Assembly: GCA_030427885.1 (NCBI GenBank)
Contig: JAUICM010000001.1
Span: 640,616 to 704,615, forward strand
DNA from: Rhodothermia bacterium
GTDB taxonomy: Bacteria > Bacteroidota > Rhodothermia > Balneolales > Balneolaceae
Length of the DNA: 64,000 bases
Reading direction: 5' to 3'
The translations under genes and the position numbers were made by a program. Positions 52,770-61,460 of this stretch are shown piece after piece. Numbering within the stretch: the first letter of the stretch is position 1; each line of letters opens with the position of its first letter. The notes under the pieces were generated by a model. That model did not search any database and was not told where the DNA came from. It saw nothing but the letters and a program-made list of their open reading frames with translations.

Positions 52770-52782
52770 TAAAGAGGATAAC

Positions 52783-54291
52783 ATGTCTCAAACAGCCGAT
52801 ACCAAGGAAAAACCTTACAAACCGACCTCGCCTAATTCGAAACTCGATTTTGCCTCGATATGGGAATATGACCCCGCTCCGGAAAGCAGCGACCATGTTG
52901 AAATAAAGGATAAATACGAGCTTTTTATTAATGGAAAATTCGTTAAACCTTCCAAAGGCCGTTATTTTAAAAGTACTAATCCCGCTACTAATAAGGTACT
53001 GACCGAGTTTGCTGAGGCAACTCAAAAGGATGTGGATTCTGCTGTCAAAGCAGCCCGTAAAGCATTTGAAGGCGAGTGGTCCTCGATCTCGGCAAAATCA
53101 AGGGGTAAATACCTGTTCCGCCTCGCTCGCATGCTACAGGAACGGGCTCGTGAATTTGCTGTTTTGGAAAGCATGGATGGTGGCAAGCCAATCAGGGAAT
53201 CCAGAGATGTGGATGTTCCACTGGCTGCTGCTCATTTTTTCTACTACGCAGGCTGGGCAGATAAACTGGATTATGCATTCCCCGGTAAAACTCCTGAACC
53301 ATTGGGAGTTTGCGGTCAGATCATTCCTTGGAATTTTCCACTTCTTATGCTGGCATGGAAAATAGCCCCTGCCCTGGCTTGTGGAAACACCGTTGTGCTT
53401 AAACCTGCTGAAACCACTTCATTAACAGCAATGAAATTTGCTGAACTCGTTAAAGATGCAGGCCTACCTGACGGAGTAGTTAATATTATAACCGGTGCCG
53501 GACAAACGGGCGCGGAGATCGTTAATCACAAAGATATTGATAAAATCGCCTTCACAGGTTCTACTGGAGTTGGTAAACTAATTCAGCGCTCCCTGGCAGG
53601 AACGGATAAAAAATTCACTCTGGAACTGGGTGGCAAAGGTGCCTTCATTGTCTTTGAAGATGCCGCTATTGATCAGGCTGTTGAAGGGGTTATAAATGCC
53701 ATCTTCTTCAATCAGGGGCATGTTTGCTGTGCCGGTTCACGCCTGCTTGTTCAGGAAGGAATAGCGGATCTTTTGATTCGGAAATTAAAAGACCGGATGG
53801 AATCCCTTATTGTGGGAGATCCTCTGGATAAGAATACCGATATCGGTGCTATTAATTCCGAACAACAATATGAAACGATCAATAAATATCTGGAGATTGG
53901 GGTTGAAGAAGGAGCTGATGTATTCCAGTGTAAATGCAGTATCCCGGATGCCGGATATTTCATAAGGCCTACATTACTAACCAATGTATCACAGGCAAAC
54001 ACAGTTGTACAGGAAGAGATATTCGGACCGGTTCTTACCATTCAGACTTTCCGAACTGCTGACGAAGCCATTGAAAAGGCAAATAATACCCCTTTTGGAT
54101 TAGCTGGTGGTGTTTGGACCGACAAAGGTTCCAAGATATTTAAAGTAGGTTCCGAGTTGCGGTCTGGTGTGGTCTGGGCTAATACCTATAACAAATTCGA
54201 TCCTACTTCTCCTTTCGGAGGATATAAAGAAAGTGGCGTGGGTCGTGAAGGCGGATTGCATGGACTTTCTGCATACCTGAAATTGAATTAA
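52783..54291 (+). CDS. aldehyde dehydrogenase (catalytic, ALDH16-like partner)
   Basis: ATG 52783 (MSQTADT..., 502 aa) has GAGGA five bases upstream. Full ALDH: cofactor loop PWNFPLLML, FTGSTGVGKL, general base Glu in LELGGKGAF and catalytic Cys in GHVCCAGSR, then EEIFGPVLT and the FGGYKESGVGREGG end. Linked to deoC and immediately followed by a short inactive ALDH homologue, it probably oxidises acetaldehyde or another short aldehyde made by DeoC. Confidence 0.9.
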   Translation: MSQTADTKEKPYKPTSPNSKLDFASIWEYDPAPESSDHVEIKDKYELFINGKFVKPSKGRYFKSTNPATNKVLTEFAEATQKDVDSAVKAARKAFEGEWSSISAKSRGKYLFRLARMLQERAREFAVLESMDGGKPIRESRDVDVPLAAAHFFYYAGWADKLDYAFPGKTPEPLGVCGQIIPWNFPLLMLAWKIAPALACGNTVVLKPAETTSLTAMKFAELVKDAGLPDGVVNIITGAGQTGAEIVNHKDIDKIAFTGSTGVGKLIQRSLAGTDKKFTLELGGKGAFIVFEDAAIDQAVEGVINAIFFNQGHVCCAGSRLLVQEGIADLLIRKLKDRMESLIVGDPLDKNTDIGAINSEQQYETINKYLEIGVEEGADVFQCKCSIPDAGYFIRPTLLTNVSQANTVVQEEIFGPVLTIQTFRTADEAIEKANNTPFGLAGGVWTDKGSKIFKVGSELRSGVVWANTYNKFDPTSPFGGYKESGVGREGGLHGLSAYLKLN

Positions 54292-54301
54292 GGATATCGC
54301 T

Positions 54302-55168
54302 ATGAGTGAACATTTAGAAGTACTGAAAACCTATAAGATCTACGTTGGTGGAAATTTCCCGCGTACAGAATCAGGTAGATATTATAAAGTATTTGACAGT
54401 GAAGGTGATCTCCTGGCCAATGCCTGCCTGTGTAGCCGTAAAGATGTAAGAGATGCCGTAAAAACAGCGCGCGGAGCTTTTAATGGATGGGCTTCAAGAA
54501 ATGCCTATAACAGGGGGCAGATCTTATACCGCATTGCTGAAATGCTTGAAGGAAGACGAGCTGAATTTGAAAAACAATTATCCCGTATCGGATTTACCAA
54601 GGCAGAGGCTGAATCTGATGTAAACACTTCGATTGACCGCCTCATCTATTACGCCGGCTGGACCGATAAATATCAGCAGGTATTTGGCTCTGTTAATCCT
54701 GTTGCGAGTGCACATTTCAACTTCAGTATTCTGGAACCAACGGGTGTGACGGGTATTTTTGCACCTGAAAACAGTCCCCTGTTGGGATTGGTCTCAGTTA
54801 TTGCTCCGGTAATTGCTGGTGGTAATGTTTGTGTGGTTTTAGCATCACAGGCTTATCCAACCTTATCTATACTATTTGCTGAGGTCTTAAACTCCTCAGA
54901 TGTACCCGGTGGTGTGGTAAATATACTCACTGGAAAAAAAGAAGAACTTGCGGAACATTTTAGCTCGCATATGGATGTAAATGCATTGTTATATACTGAT
55001 GCACTGAATACTGACATGAAAAAAATGATCGATGAAAATGCATCATTGAATGTGAAAAGGATCGTTAAGAAGAATATTGAAGATTGGTATTCTGATAAAT
55101 CTCAGGACCCCTATTTACTACTCGACTTTCAGGAAACAAAAACGACCTGGCACCCTGTTGGATTTTAA
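54302..55168 (+). CDS. short, catalytically inactive ALDH-fold protein
   Basis: 288 aa, aligned with the N-terminal cofactor half of ALDH: YKIYVGGNFPRTESG, AFNGWASRNAYNRGQILYR, EPTGVTGIFAPENSPLLG and GGNVCVVLAS. It ends before the catalytic Cys region, and finishes with its own compact WHPVGF tail rather than an abrupt break, so it is a genuine short protein, not a truncation. The set resembles animal and bacterial ALDH16, where one chain carries an active and a non-catalytic ALDH domain; here they are separate genes 10 bp apart. Confidence 0.8.
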   Translation: MSEHLEVLKTYKIYVGGNFPRTESGRYYKVFDSEGDLLANACLCSRKDVRDAVKTARGAFNGWASRNAYNRGQILYRIAEMLEGRRAEFEKQLSRIGFTKAEAESDVNTSIDRLIYYAGWTDKYQQVFGSVNPVASAHFNFSILEPTGVTGIFAPENSPLLGLVSVIAPVIAGGNVCVVLASQAYPTLSILFAEVLNSSDVPGGVVNILTGKKEELAEHFSSHMDVNALLYTDALNTDMKKMIDENASLNVKRIVKKNIEDWYSDKSQDPYLLLDFQETKTTWHPVGF

Positions 55169-55171
55169 TCG

Positions 55172-55744
55172 ATGAAAAATACTTTTTATTTATTTATTTC
55201 TCTTTTAATACTTAGTTGTGCCTCTTCTGAGCCAATATCGACATCAGAGGATAATTCTTCTACACCTACTGAAGACACGATAATGATCCCAAATGATTCT
55301 GAGCCAGTAAATACTGAACGCTCGGGGTTAGATCTGAATCAATATCGTAGCTCACTTTCAGATGCCTATTCAACCAAAACAAACGACATCCCTCCTGCTT
55401 TTGAGCGCATCAAGGTTGAAAAGGTGGAAGACGATGAGCAAAAAGACCTCTATCAGGGATACCGCGTACAGATCTATTCAGGGCAGAATGTAGCGTTAGC
55501 TGATACTGCTGCTACTCATTTCAGAGCCTGGTCTGATACCACCATTGTTGGCTATCAGGCTAAAACCTATACTTTCTTTAAAGCTCCTTACTACCGGGTA
55601 CATGTGGGTGATTTCCATGATCGCTCTAAAGCCATTGAATACTCTAATATTCTGAAAAGAAGATTCCGTGACTCCTGGGTAGTGTACGATCGGGTCAACC
55701 CATGGATGGTTCCTGCCGATACTGTGGTTATATCTGTGAAATAG
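55172..55744 (+). CDS. SPOR-domain lipoprotein
   Basis: 190 aa; lipobox ILSC (Cys16) and a Ser/Thr/Asp/Glu-rich tether to ~75. The SPOR domain (~100-175) shows YRVQIYSGQNVALADTAA, YYRVHVGDFHDRSKAIEYSN and the RDSWVVYD end. SPOR domains bind glycan strands lacking stem peptides at the division septum. It lies 3 bp after the ALDH-like gene but is functionally separate. Confidence 0.88.
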   Translation: MKNTFYLFISLLILSCASSEPISTSEDNSSTPTEDTIMIPNDSEPVNTERSGLDLNQYRSSLSDAYSTKTNDIPPAFERIKVEKVEDDEQKDLYQGYRVQIYSGQNVALADTAATHFRAWSDTTIVGYQAKTYTFFKAPYYRVHVGDFHDRSKAIEYSNILKRRFRDSWVVYDRVNPWMVPADTVVISVK

Positions 55745-55818
55745 ATCAAAATCTATCCCCTCTTTTCTTTTGTACTCTGTGTTCATTCGCTATATTGAAA
55801 CAACTTATAGCACAGGTT

Positions 55819-56562
55819 ATGAAGGTATTTTTCGCGTGTATCGGGGCAATGATCCTGATGAATTTTAATGGTCTCTCAGTAAATTCGGGTAATTATTCCG
55901 AATTGACACATCAACCAAACCTACGGTCTGCTTCCATACATGGTATTGTTACTTTGCCTCCTGTGGTCTCAACAGGCCGTAAATTCCGGGGTTCAGCTTA
56001 TCGTAACCGGGGATCTTCATCATCTGCATCGGATATGCCCGAGGTGAGTAATCGTTTTTTAAAAACCATTATAAGCGCTCATCCCACCTCCTATAAAATT
56101 GAAAACCTGCCCGTTTCTGATTCTGTGCAGATCATTCAACAGGATGCCGTGTTCATTCCTAATGTCACACCCGTTACTGTTGGAAGTACCGTTCAGTTTA
56201 TTAACGACGATCCATTTTATCACAATGTTTTCAGCCTCACCCCGGGTGCTAAATTTAATATCGGGCGAAGGCCAACCGGCGATGTGTATACCAAAGAAGT
56301 TCCTCCCACCAAATGGAAAGTATCAGGTTTAGGCCCCATCGATCTGTTTTGTGATATTCATTCTCAGATGAATGCGGTGATCTTAAGCCTTGACACCCCT
56401 TATTTTACCCGGGTTAATGAAGATGGTACTTTTACATTAACGGATCTGCCCCAGGGAACCTATGAACTCAGAATTTATAACCAGGAATTCGATCCCGTCA
56501 GTAAAAAGATCACGGTTGCTGATAACGAGGATTATGAGGTCAATTTTAATCTTATGAACTAG
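55819..56562 (+). CDS. cupredoxin (plastocyanin-like) secreted protein with CarboxypepD-like tail
   Basis: ATG 55819 gives 247 aa (MKVFFACIGAMILMNF leader); an upstream frame to 55702 overlaps the SPOR gene and lacks a leader. Type-1 copper ligands are complete: His135 (FYHNVF), Cys178-x2-His181-x2-Met184 (FCDIHSQMNAV). Residues ~205-247 (NEDGTFTLTDLPQGTYELRI) are a carboxypeptidase-regulatory-like beta sandwich. Similar proteins are annotated as methylamine-utilisation-like electron carriers. It ends one base before the nucleotide cyclase gene. Confidence 0.88.
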   Translation: MKVFFACIGAMILMNFNGLSVNSGNYSELTHQPNLRSASIHGIVTLPPVVSTGRKFRGSAYRNRGSSSSASDMPEVSNRFLKTIISAHPTSYKIENLPVSDSVQIIQQDAVFIPNVTPVTVGSTVQFINDDPFYHNVFSLTPGAKFNIGRRPTGDVYTKEVPPTKWKVSGLGPIDLFCDIHSQMNAVILSLDTPYFTRVNEDGTFTLTDLPQGTYELRIYNQEFDPVSKKITVADNEDYEVNFNLMN

Positions 56563-56563
56563 T

Positions 56564-58258
56564 ATGAAGTTCAAAATAAGTACAAAACTTATCGCATTAC
56601 TCCTTGGCCTCACCCTCGCGGTTTTGGTTGTGGTGATCACTGCTATCAACAATGTGTTCTCCAGAACCATTAATGAGAATGTAGTGCTTGATTTTGCACA
56701 ATTGCGCGGATTCTTCAAAGTTCAACAGAATTTGCAATATGACCGTCTTGCTGAATCAGCTTATCTGATAAGTGTGAATTCAAATTTTATTGCGAATGTG
56801 AGCCTTAATGACCCTGCCACTGTAGAATATGCGATCAGTGAGTTTTATGATCTTATCAAATCAGATCTGTTCATCGTAACGAACGATGAAGGAAAAGTAC
56901 TTTCCTGGTATGGTCGTCCGGATTCCACAGGAATTGACCTTACCAGACGTGAAAATATAAGTATGGCATTGGATGGTGAAGAACCACCAATTGAGATCCA
57001 ATGGCCTGAACTCTGGGCAGTTAACGATGTACTTTATCAGGTAGTAACCATACCGGTATACACGAACAATTATTCCTATCTGATCGGTACAATAACAATT
57101 GGTAATATATTCAAAGACACTGAAGCACAATCACTTAAAGAGAATACATCTCTTGAAGTGGTGATGTTTTTGAATGATAAAACAATCGCTTATTCTGATT
57201 CGGTAATGAGTCCTTCACTATTTGAACAGGAAGCTTTAAACAGATCCTCACTTATCGATAGTCTTACAGAAAACCTGACCGTAAGTGAACCATTCAGAAC
57301 CACAATTGGTGATACCGAAGTACTCACGTTTTTAAGCCCGCTGGGCCATGGCGAGCGAGCTTACTATTATGCCTATGTTCCAGCCGCAAAACAGTTTGAG
57401 ATCCTTACTGAACTTCAGAAAAACATTCTTTTCATAGCCCTGATCAGTATTTTCGTGGTCATTCCTTTTGCTATTCTTTTAGCCCGTGCTTTTTCGGGCC
57501 CCATAAAATCCCTTACCGATGCAATGCTCAAGGTTCGGGAAGGCGATCTCAATGTTTCTTTAAAGCCTAAAACCAATGATGAAATAGGTATTCTTACCAA
57601 AACATTTAATGAGATGATCATTGGTTTACGCGAACGGTTTGCCCTTTCAAAGTATGTAGGTGACCACACGCTCGATATGATCATGAAGACCAGTGATCAG
57701 GAACTTGATCTGGGTGGTGCACGAAAAGAACTGGCTATTCTGTTTACTGATATCAGAGGTTCTACTAAAAAGATCGCAACCTCAGGGCCAGAGACTTTCA
57801 TTTCGATCCTGAACAGGACATTGAGCTCTCAGGCTGATGCGGTGATCAGTCAGGAAGGATCAATTGATAAGTTTGTTGGTGATTCCCTTATTGCCTTATT
57901 TAGCGGTGAAAATGCTTTGGAAAGAGCCATTCGATGTGGCATCAGGATTCAGCAGGATTATTTAAAAGATGAGGAAGTTTCCACCTTCTTTGATGGACTG
58001 GGAATTGGGATAAACTACGGCCCTATGGTACTCGGAAATATGGGTGCTAAAGAACGAATGGATTACACTGTGATCGGTCCGGAGGTAAATTTATGTGCCC
58101 GTTTATGTTCTGTTGCTGAAACAGGACAGGTAATCGTTCCTAAAAAGAGGATAGAAGAAAACGGCCTGGACAAAGTATTCAAAGTACATACAGTATCAAG
58201 TAAGAACCTGAAAGGCTTCGACAATGAAATTGAAATTATGGAGGTTCTCTATGAGTAA
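56564..58258 (+). CDS. membrane class III adenylate/guanylate cyclase (Cache-HAMP)
   Basis: 564 aa: TM helix at ~10-32, a periplasmic double-Cache-like sensor (~35-285, with DLFIVTNDEGKVLSW), second TM (~290-312), HAMP (FSGPIKSLTDAMLKV..), then the cyclase homology domain ~380-560. Metal Asp396 (LFTDIRGST) and Asp440 (KFVGDSLIALF) are both present; LGIGINYGPMVLGNMG and YTVIGPEVNLCARL carry the dimer/transition-state residues. It should make a cyclic nucleotide from ATP or GTP on sensing a periplasmic ligand. It overlaps the next gene by 8 bp. Confidence 0.9.
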   Translation: MKFKISTKLIALLLGLTLAVLVVVITAINNVFSRTINENVVLDFAQLRGFFKVQQNLQYDRLAESAYLISVNSNFIANVSLNDPATVEYAISEFYDLIKSDLFIVTNDEGKVLSWYGRPDSTGIDLTRRENISMALDGEEPPIEIQWPELWAVNDVLYQVVTIPVYTNNYSYLIGTITIGNIFKDTEAQSLKENTSLEVVMFLNDKTIAYSDSVMSPSLFEQEALNRSSLIDSLTENLTVSEPFRTTIGDTEVLTFLSPLGHGERAYYYAYVPAAKQFEILTELQKNILFIALISIFVVIPFAILLARAFSGPIKSLTDAMLKVREGDLNVSLKPKTNDEIGILTKTFNEMIIGLRERFALSKYVGDHTLDMIMKTSDQELDLGGARKELAILFTDIRGSTKKIATSGPETFISILNRTLSSQADAVISQEGSIDKFVGDSLIALFSGENALERAIRCGIRIQQDYLKDEEVSTFFDGLGIGINYGPMVLGNMGAKERMDYTVIGPEVNLCARLCSVAETGQVIVPKKRIEENGLDKVFKVHTVSSKNLKGFDNEIEIMEVLYE

Positions 58259-59456
58259 TAAGATGGTAATCCTGATTTCCGCAATTCTTTGTTGGTCAGC
58301 AGTAGCTCACGCACAAATTCAGATTAATGGTACATTTGATGCCGGATTCTCATCAGGTGGTAAATCATCTGCTTTTATATCTAATGGTATCTCCCGTGAT
58401 TATCGTTACCTGCATTTCTCGATACCCCAGATAAATCTATTACTATTTGCCCCGATCAACGACAATTGGTACTTCGAAGCAAGGCTACAGTCCGATACCT
58501 GGGGTGAAGGTACATTACGGTATCCCAGGTTCACATTGGGAAACATTACCTATGATGATCCTAATAAGGACTACTCAGTAAGTATTGGGCGTTTTATATC
58601 TACATTCGGGTTCTACCCTTCGAGAAATCTGACCATAGACCGAACCTTTATCGAACTCCCTCTCGCCTATTCCTACTATATCAGCATGTCTGATATCTAC
58701 GGTTATTGGGATCAGGCCAGATACCAGAATGGGTATTCCTATGGCGATGGCCTGATGACCACCGTTTACTACGGAGGTTACTCAACCGGATTCAGATGGA
58801 ATTGGGAGATCAACGAGAACAAAGCAAACCTACAAACCTCAATCACCACTGTGGCTCCTGGTTCCGCCAGAGATTACACCAATTTGGGTAACCTGGCATT
58901 ACAATCAAGACTGATCCTAAACCCGTCTATTGAATGGCAGATCGGTTTTTCAGGAGCTTATGGTAGTTTCATGCATTATGACGCCTCTGTTAATGATGCA
59001 GCACGCCGTGCCACACCGCTTGAAAATTTCCGGCAAACGGTATTGGGTATGGATCTGCGCTATGGATTCGGATTCTGGGAGATCATTGCTGAAACAATCT
59101 ATTCCCGCTGGAAAGTACCAGAGTACAGGGATGGATCATTTGAATTCGATGGTACTGAACTTGAAAAATATAATTATTCAAATATCGGAGTGAACATTGA
59201 TATCAAATTTGAACCACCGTTTATATCAGGAAGTTATATAGCCTTCCGGGCAGATCACCTGAATTTCATTGAAGAAAATCCGGTAGTTGGTAATTTATAC
59301 GGCACAAAAGACTGGGATAAAGATAAATTCAGATTTACCGGAGCTCTGGGCTATAAGATATCAAGAAACGTGGAGGCAAAAATATTGGTTAGTGAGCAAA
59401 CCCCTTTCGACTATTCGCTGTATGCGTTTAAGGCGATCATTACCGCATTTTTCTGA
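58251..59456 (+). CDS. outer-membrane beta-barrel protein (porin-like), unknown family
   Basis: ATG 58251 with GGAGG seven bases upstream; signal VILISAILCWSAVAHA; 401 aa. The rest is amphipathic, aromatic-rich strands (RYLHFSIPQINLLLFAP, NWYFEARLQSDTW, GFWEIIAETIYSRW, FIAFRADHLNF-like) ending FKAIITAFF with a terminal Phe. No substrate motif. Its ATG lies inside the cyclase gene's end, so it is coupled to that gene. Confidence 0.78.
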   Translation: MSNKMVILISAILCWSAVAHAQIQINGTFDAGFSSGGKSSAFISNGISRDYRYLHFSIPQINLLLFAPINDNWYFEARLQSDTWGEGTLRYPRFTLGNITYDDPNKDYSVSIGRFISTFGFYPSRNLTIDRTFIELPLAYSYYISMSDIYGYWDQARYQNGYSYGDGLMTTVYYGGYSTGFRWNWEINENKANLQTSITTVAPGSARDYTNLGNLALQSRLILNPSIEWQIGFSGAYGSFMHYDASVNDAARRATPLENFRQTVLGMDLRYGFGFWEIIAETIYSRWKVPEYRDGSFEFDGTELEKYNYSNIGVNIDIKFEPPFISGSYIAFRADHLNFIEENPVVGNLYGTKDWDKDKFRFTGALGYKISRNVEAKILVSEQTPFDYSLYAFKAIITAFF

Positions 59457-59467
59457 TACAGTTTTTT

Positions 59468-60673
59468 ATGCCCACAACTGATACTTCCACATTTTATTCA
59501 AAGCTTCCGGTACTTGAATCATTCTTCAAAGTTTCCAATCCTGAATTCTATCAGGCTTTACCCGAAGATTGGTTTGTTGGAGTCACTGATATCGTCGATT
59601 CCACAAAAGCCATTGAAAATGATATGTACAAGTTGGTCAATATTCTTGGGGCATCCCCCATTATCGGGTTATTGAACCTATCCAACAAAGAAGAAATTCC
59701 GTTTAGTTTTGGTGGGGATGGTTGTGTGATCTGTTTTCCTCCATCCATGCTTGAAGATGCCAGAACTGTTCTGGCAGCGAGCCGGAAAATAGGCCTCAAA
59801 GAATTTGATCTGGCCCTTCGGATTGGCATCATTCCAATGAAAGACATCCGCTCGCATGGCTTTGATGTTCAGGTAGCCCGATTCAAAGCATCTGATCATT
59901 ATAATCAGGCGGTGTTTATTGGTGGGGGGTTGAAATATGCAGAAGAACTGCTGAAGCAGCATGATATTACCAAATATGATGTTCCTTCCGATATAAATAC
60001 AGAATCAGCTAATTTCTCCGGATTGGAATGCCGTTGGAAAGAAGTTGGTCCCGATAACATGTCAGTCTATTCCCTTTTGATACAGGCAATTCCGGGTGTT
60101 AAAGAAGAAGCACTCGTGTACGATGAAGTATTTTCTGAAATGCAGGATATCTTCGGGTTTGATAACAAAACAAATCCGATCCCAGCCGAATCTTTAAAAA
60201 TGAACCTAGCCCCCTCTAAACTTGCCGGGGAAGTTAAATTCAGAACATCAGGACAAGGTTTTTTGAAGCGTCTGGCATATTTGCTTGAAATTCAGGTCCG
60301 GATCATACTCGGTAAGATCTTTATGAGATTTGATCATGTTTCTGAAGAGACAGACTGGCGTTTATATAAACCCGATCTCTCAGCTAATAATGATCACAGG
60401 AAATTTGATGACATGCTTAGGCTGGTTATTACTGGAACAGATGAGCAATACCGGCAATTAGAAACCTTCTTACTGAAGAAATACAATGATCAGGAAGTGG
60501 TATTTGGTATTCATAAATCGGATACAGCTATTATTACCTGTATGGTTTTTGCATGGCATCAGCAGCATATTCACTTCATTGATGGAAATAACGGCGGATA
60601 TGTGAAAGCCGCTAAAGAACTCAAAAGAAGACTGGCTGAGCTGGAACAAAACTATCCTCACCTGAAAATCTAA
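59468..60673 (+). CDS. DUF3095 protein, class III cyclase-like fold
   Basis: 401 aa matching DUF3095: FYQALPEDWFVGVTDIVDSTKAIE near the N-terminus, FSFGGDGCVICFP at ~79-91, and a C-terminal VFAWHQQHIHFIDGNNGGY. Asp41 (VTDIVDST) and Asp84 (GGDG) occupy the positions of the two metal aspartates in nucleotide cyclases, but the rest of the homology domain is divergent, so activity is unproven. It is soluble. Third of three coupled or closely spaced genes after the Cache-HAMP cyclase. Confidence 0.8.
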   Translation: MPTTDTSTFYSKLPVLESFFKVSNPEFYQALPEDWFVGVTDIVDSTKAIENDMYKLVNILGASPIIGLLNLSNKEEIPFSFGGDGCVICFPPSMLEDARTVLAASRKIGLKEFDLALRIGIIPMKDIRSHGFDVQVARFKASDHYNQAVFIGGGLKYAEELLKQHDITKYDVPSDINTESANFSGLECRWKEVGPDNMSVYSLLIQAIPGVKEEALVYDEVFSEMQDIFGFDNKTNPIPAESLKMNLAPSKLAGEVKFRTSGQGFLKRLAYLLEIQVRIILGKIFMRFDHVSEETDWRLYKPDLSANNDHRKFDDMLRLVITGTDEQYRQLETFLLKKYNDQEVVFGIHKSDTAIITCMVFAWHQQHIHFIDGNNGGYVKAAKELKRRLAELEQNYPHLKI

Positions 60674-60729
60674 CAGGCCGATATAAATAATCAATACGTC
60701 CTGATTCAAAATAGTTTTATATTTGAATC

Positions 60730-61404
60730 ATGAAAGCACTTTTCAAATTTGCTCTGCTTCTTGGCGGGTTTTTTACTTTTACGCTGTTGCTGTTCAAACT
60801 CTTCGGATTCCTCACTGTTGATGACATCCGTCATTGGCTTGAGCAAGCCTTGACTTTATCCCCTCTGGTGGTGGGACTGATCATCATATCACTTTTAGTG
60901 ATCGACCTTTTTATTGCAGTTCCAACTCTTTCACTTACTATATTATCAGGGTTCTTTCTGGGGCTTGAAATGGGAATCTTCTATTCAAGCACCGGAATGC
61001 TACTGGCGGGAACTATGGGATATGTTATCAGCCGTTTCCACGGAGAAAAACTTTTGAGATTTGTAAGTAAAGATGAAGAGCAGATCACCGAAATGAAGGA
61101 CTTGTTTTCCCGCTTTGGCCCGTTCTCTTTGATGTTATGCAGAGCTGCCCCTATGTTACCTGAAGTGACTTCATGCCTGGCGGGTGTTACCAGAATGCCC
61201 TACCTCAAATACTTGCTTTTCTATATGATCGGAACGCTGCCATATTCGGTGATCGCAGTATATTCAGGTTCCATCAGCACCGTTGATGACCCATCCCCCG
61301 GTATCTTCACCTTTATAGGAATGTTTGCCGGATTGAGCCTGATCTGGGTGGTGTTTCTCTATTTCAATAAACGAAAATTAAGAGACCAATCGATCCGGAA
61401 ATAA
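60730..61404 (+). CDS. TVP38/TMEM64-type membrane protein (VTT/SNARE-associated domain)
   Basis: 224 aa with about five membrane segments. The VTT core is clear: LTILSGFFLGLEMGIFYSSTGMLLAGTMGYVISR, then FGPFSLMLCRAAPMLPEV and TRMPYLKYLLFYMIGTLPYS. VTT-domain proteins are lipid scramblase-like transporters (DedA superfamily) supporting membrane homeostasis. Convergent with ychF. Confidence 0.85.
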   Translation: MKALFKFALLLGGFFTFTLLLFKLFGFLTVDDIRHWLEQALTLSPLVVGLIIISLLVIDLFIAVPTLSLTILSGFFLGLEMGIFYSSTGMLLAGTMGYVISRFHGEKLLRFVSKDEEQITEMKDLFSRFGPFSLMLCRAAPMLPEVTSCLAGVTRMPYLKYLLFYMIGTLPYSVIAVYSGSISTVDDPSPGIFTFIGMFAGLSLIWVVFLYFNKRKLRDQSIRK

Positions 61405-61418
61405 ACCTACGTGTTTTA

Positions 61419-61442
61419 AGAGACGCAAAATCTTGCGTCTCT
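61419..61442. repeat. palindromic GAGACGCAA repeat, possible terminator
   Basis: AGAGACGCAA (61419-61428) and TTGCGTCTCT (61433-61442) form a 10-bp perfect stem with a four-base AATC loop between convergent genes. The AGAGACGCAA / TTGCGTCTCT wording matches a dispersed palindrome found in many bacterial genomes. Flanking TTTTAA/TTGGG does not supply a U-tract on the + strand; TTAAAA on the - strand may. Confidence 0.6.
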
Positions 61443-61460
61443 ACAGATTGGGAAAAAAGA

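Noticed and set aside
54302..55168. Short ALDH gene as a truncated pseudogene
   Set aside because: It has its own compact C-terminus, normal spacing and no frame continuing with the missing half; a genuine short ALDH-fold protein fits better.
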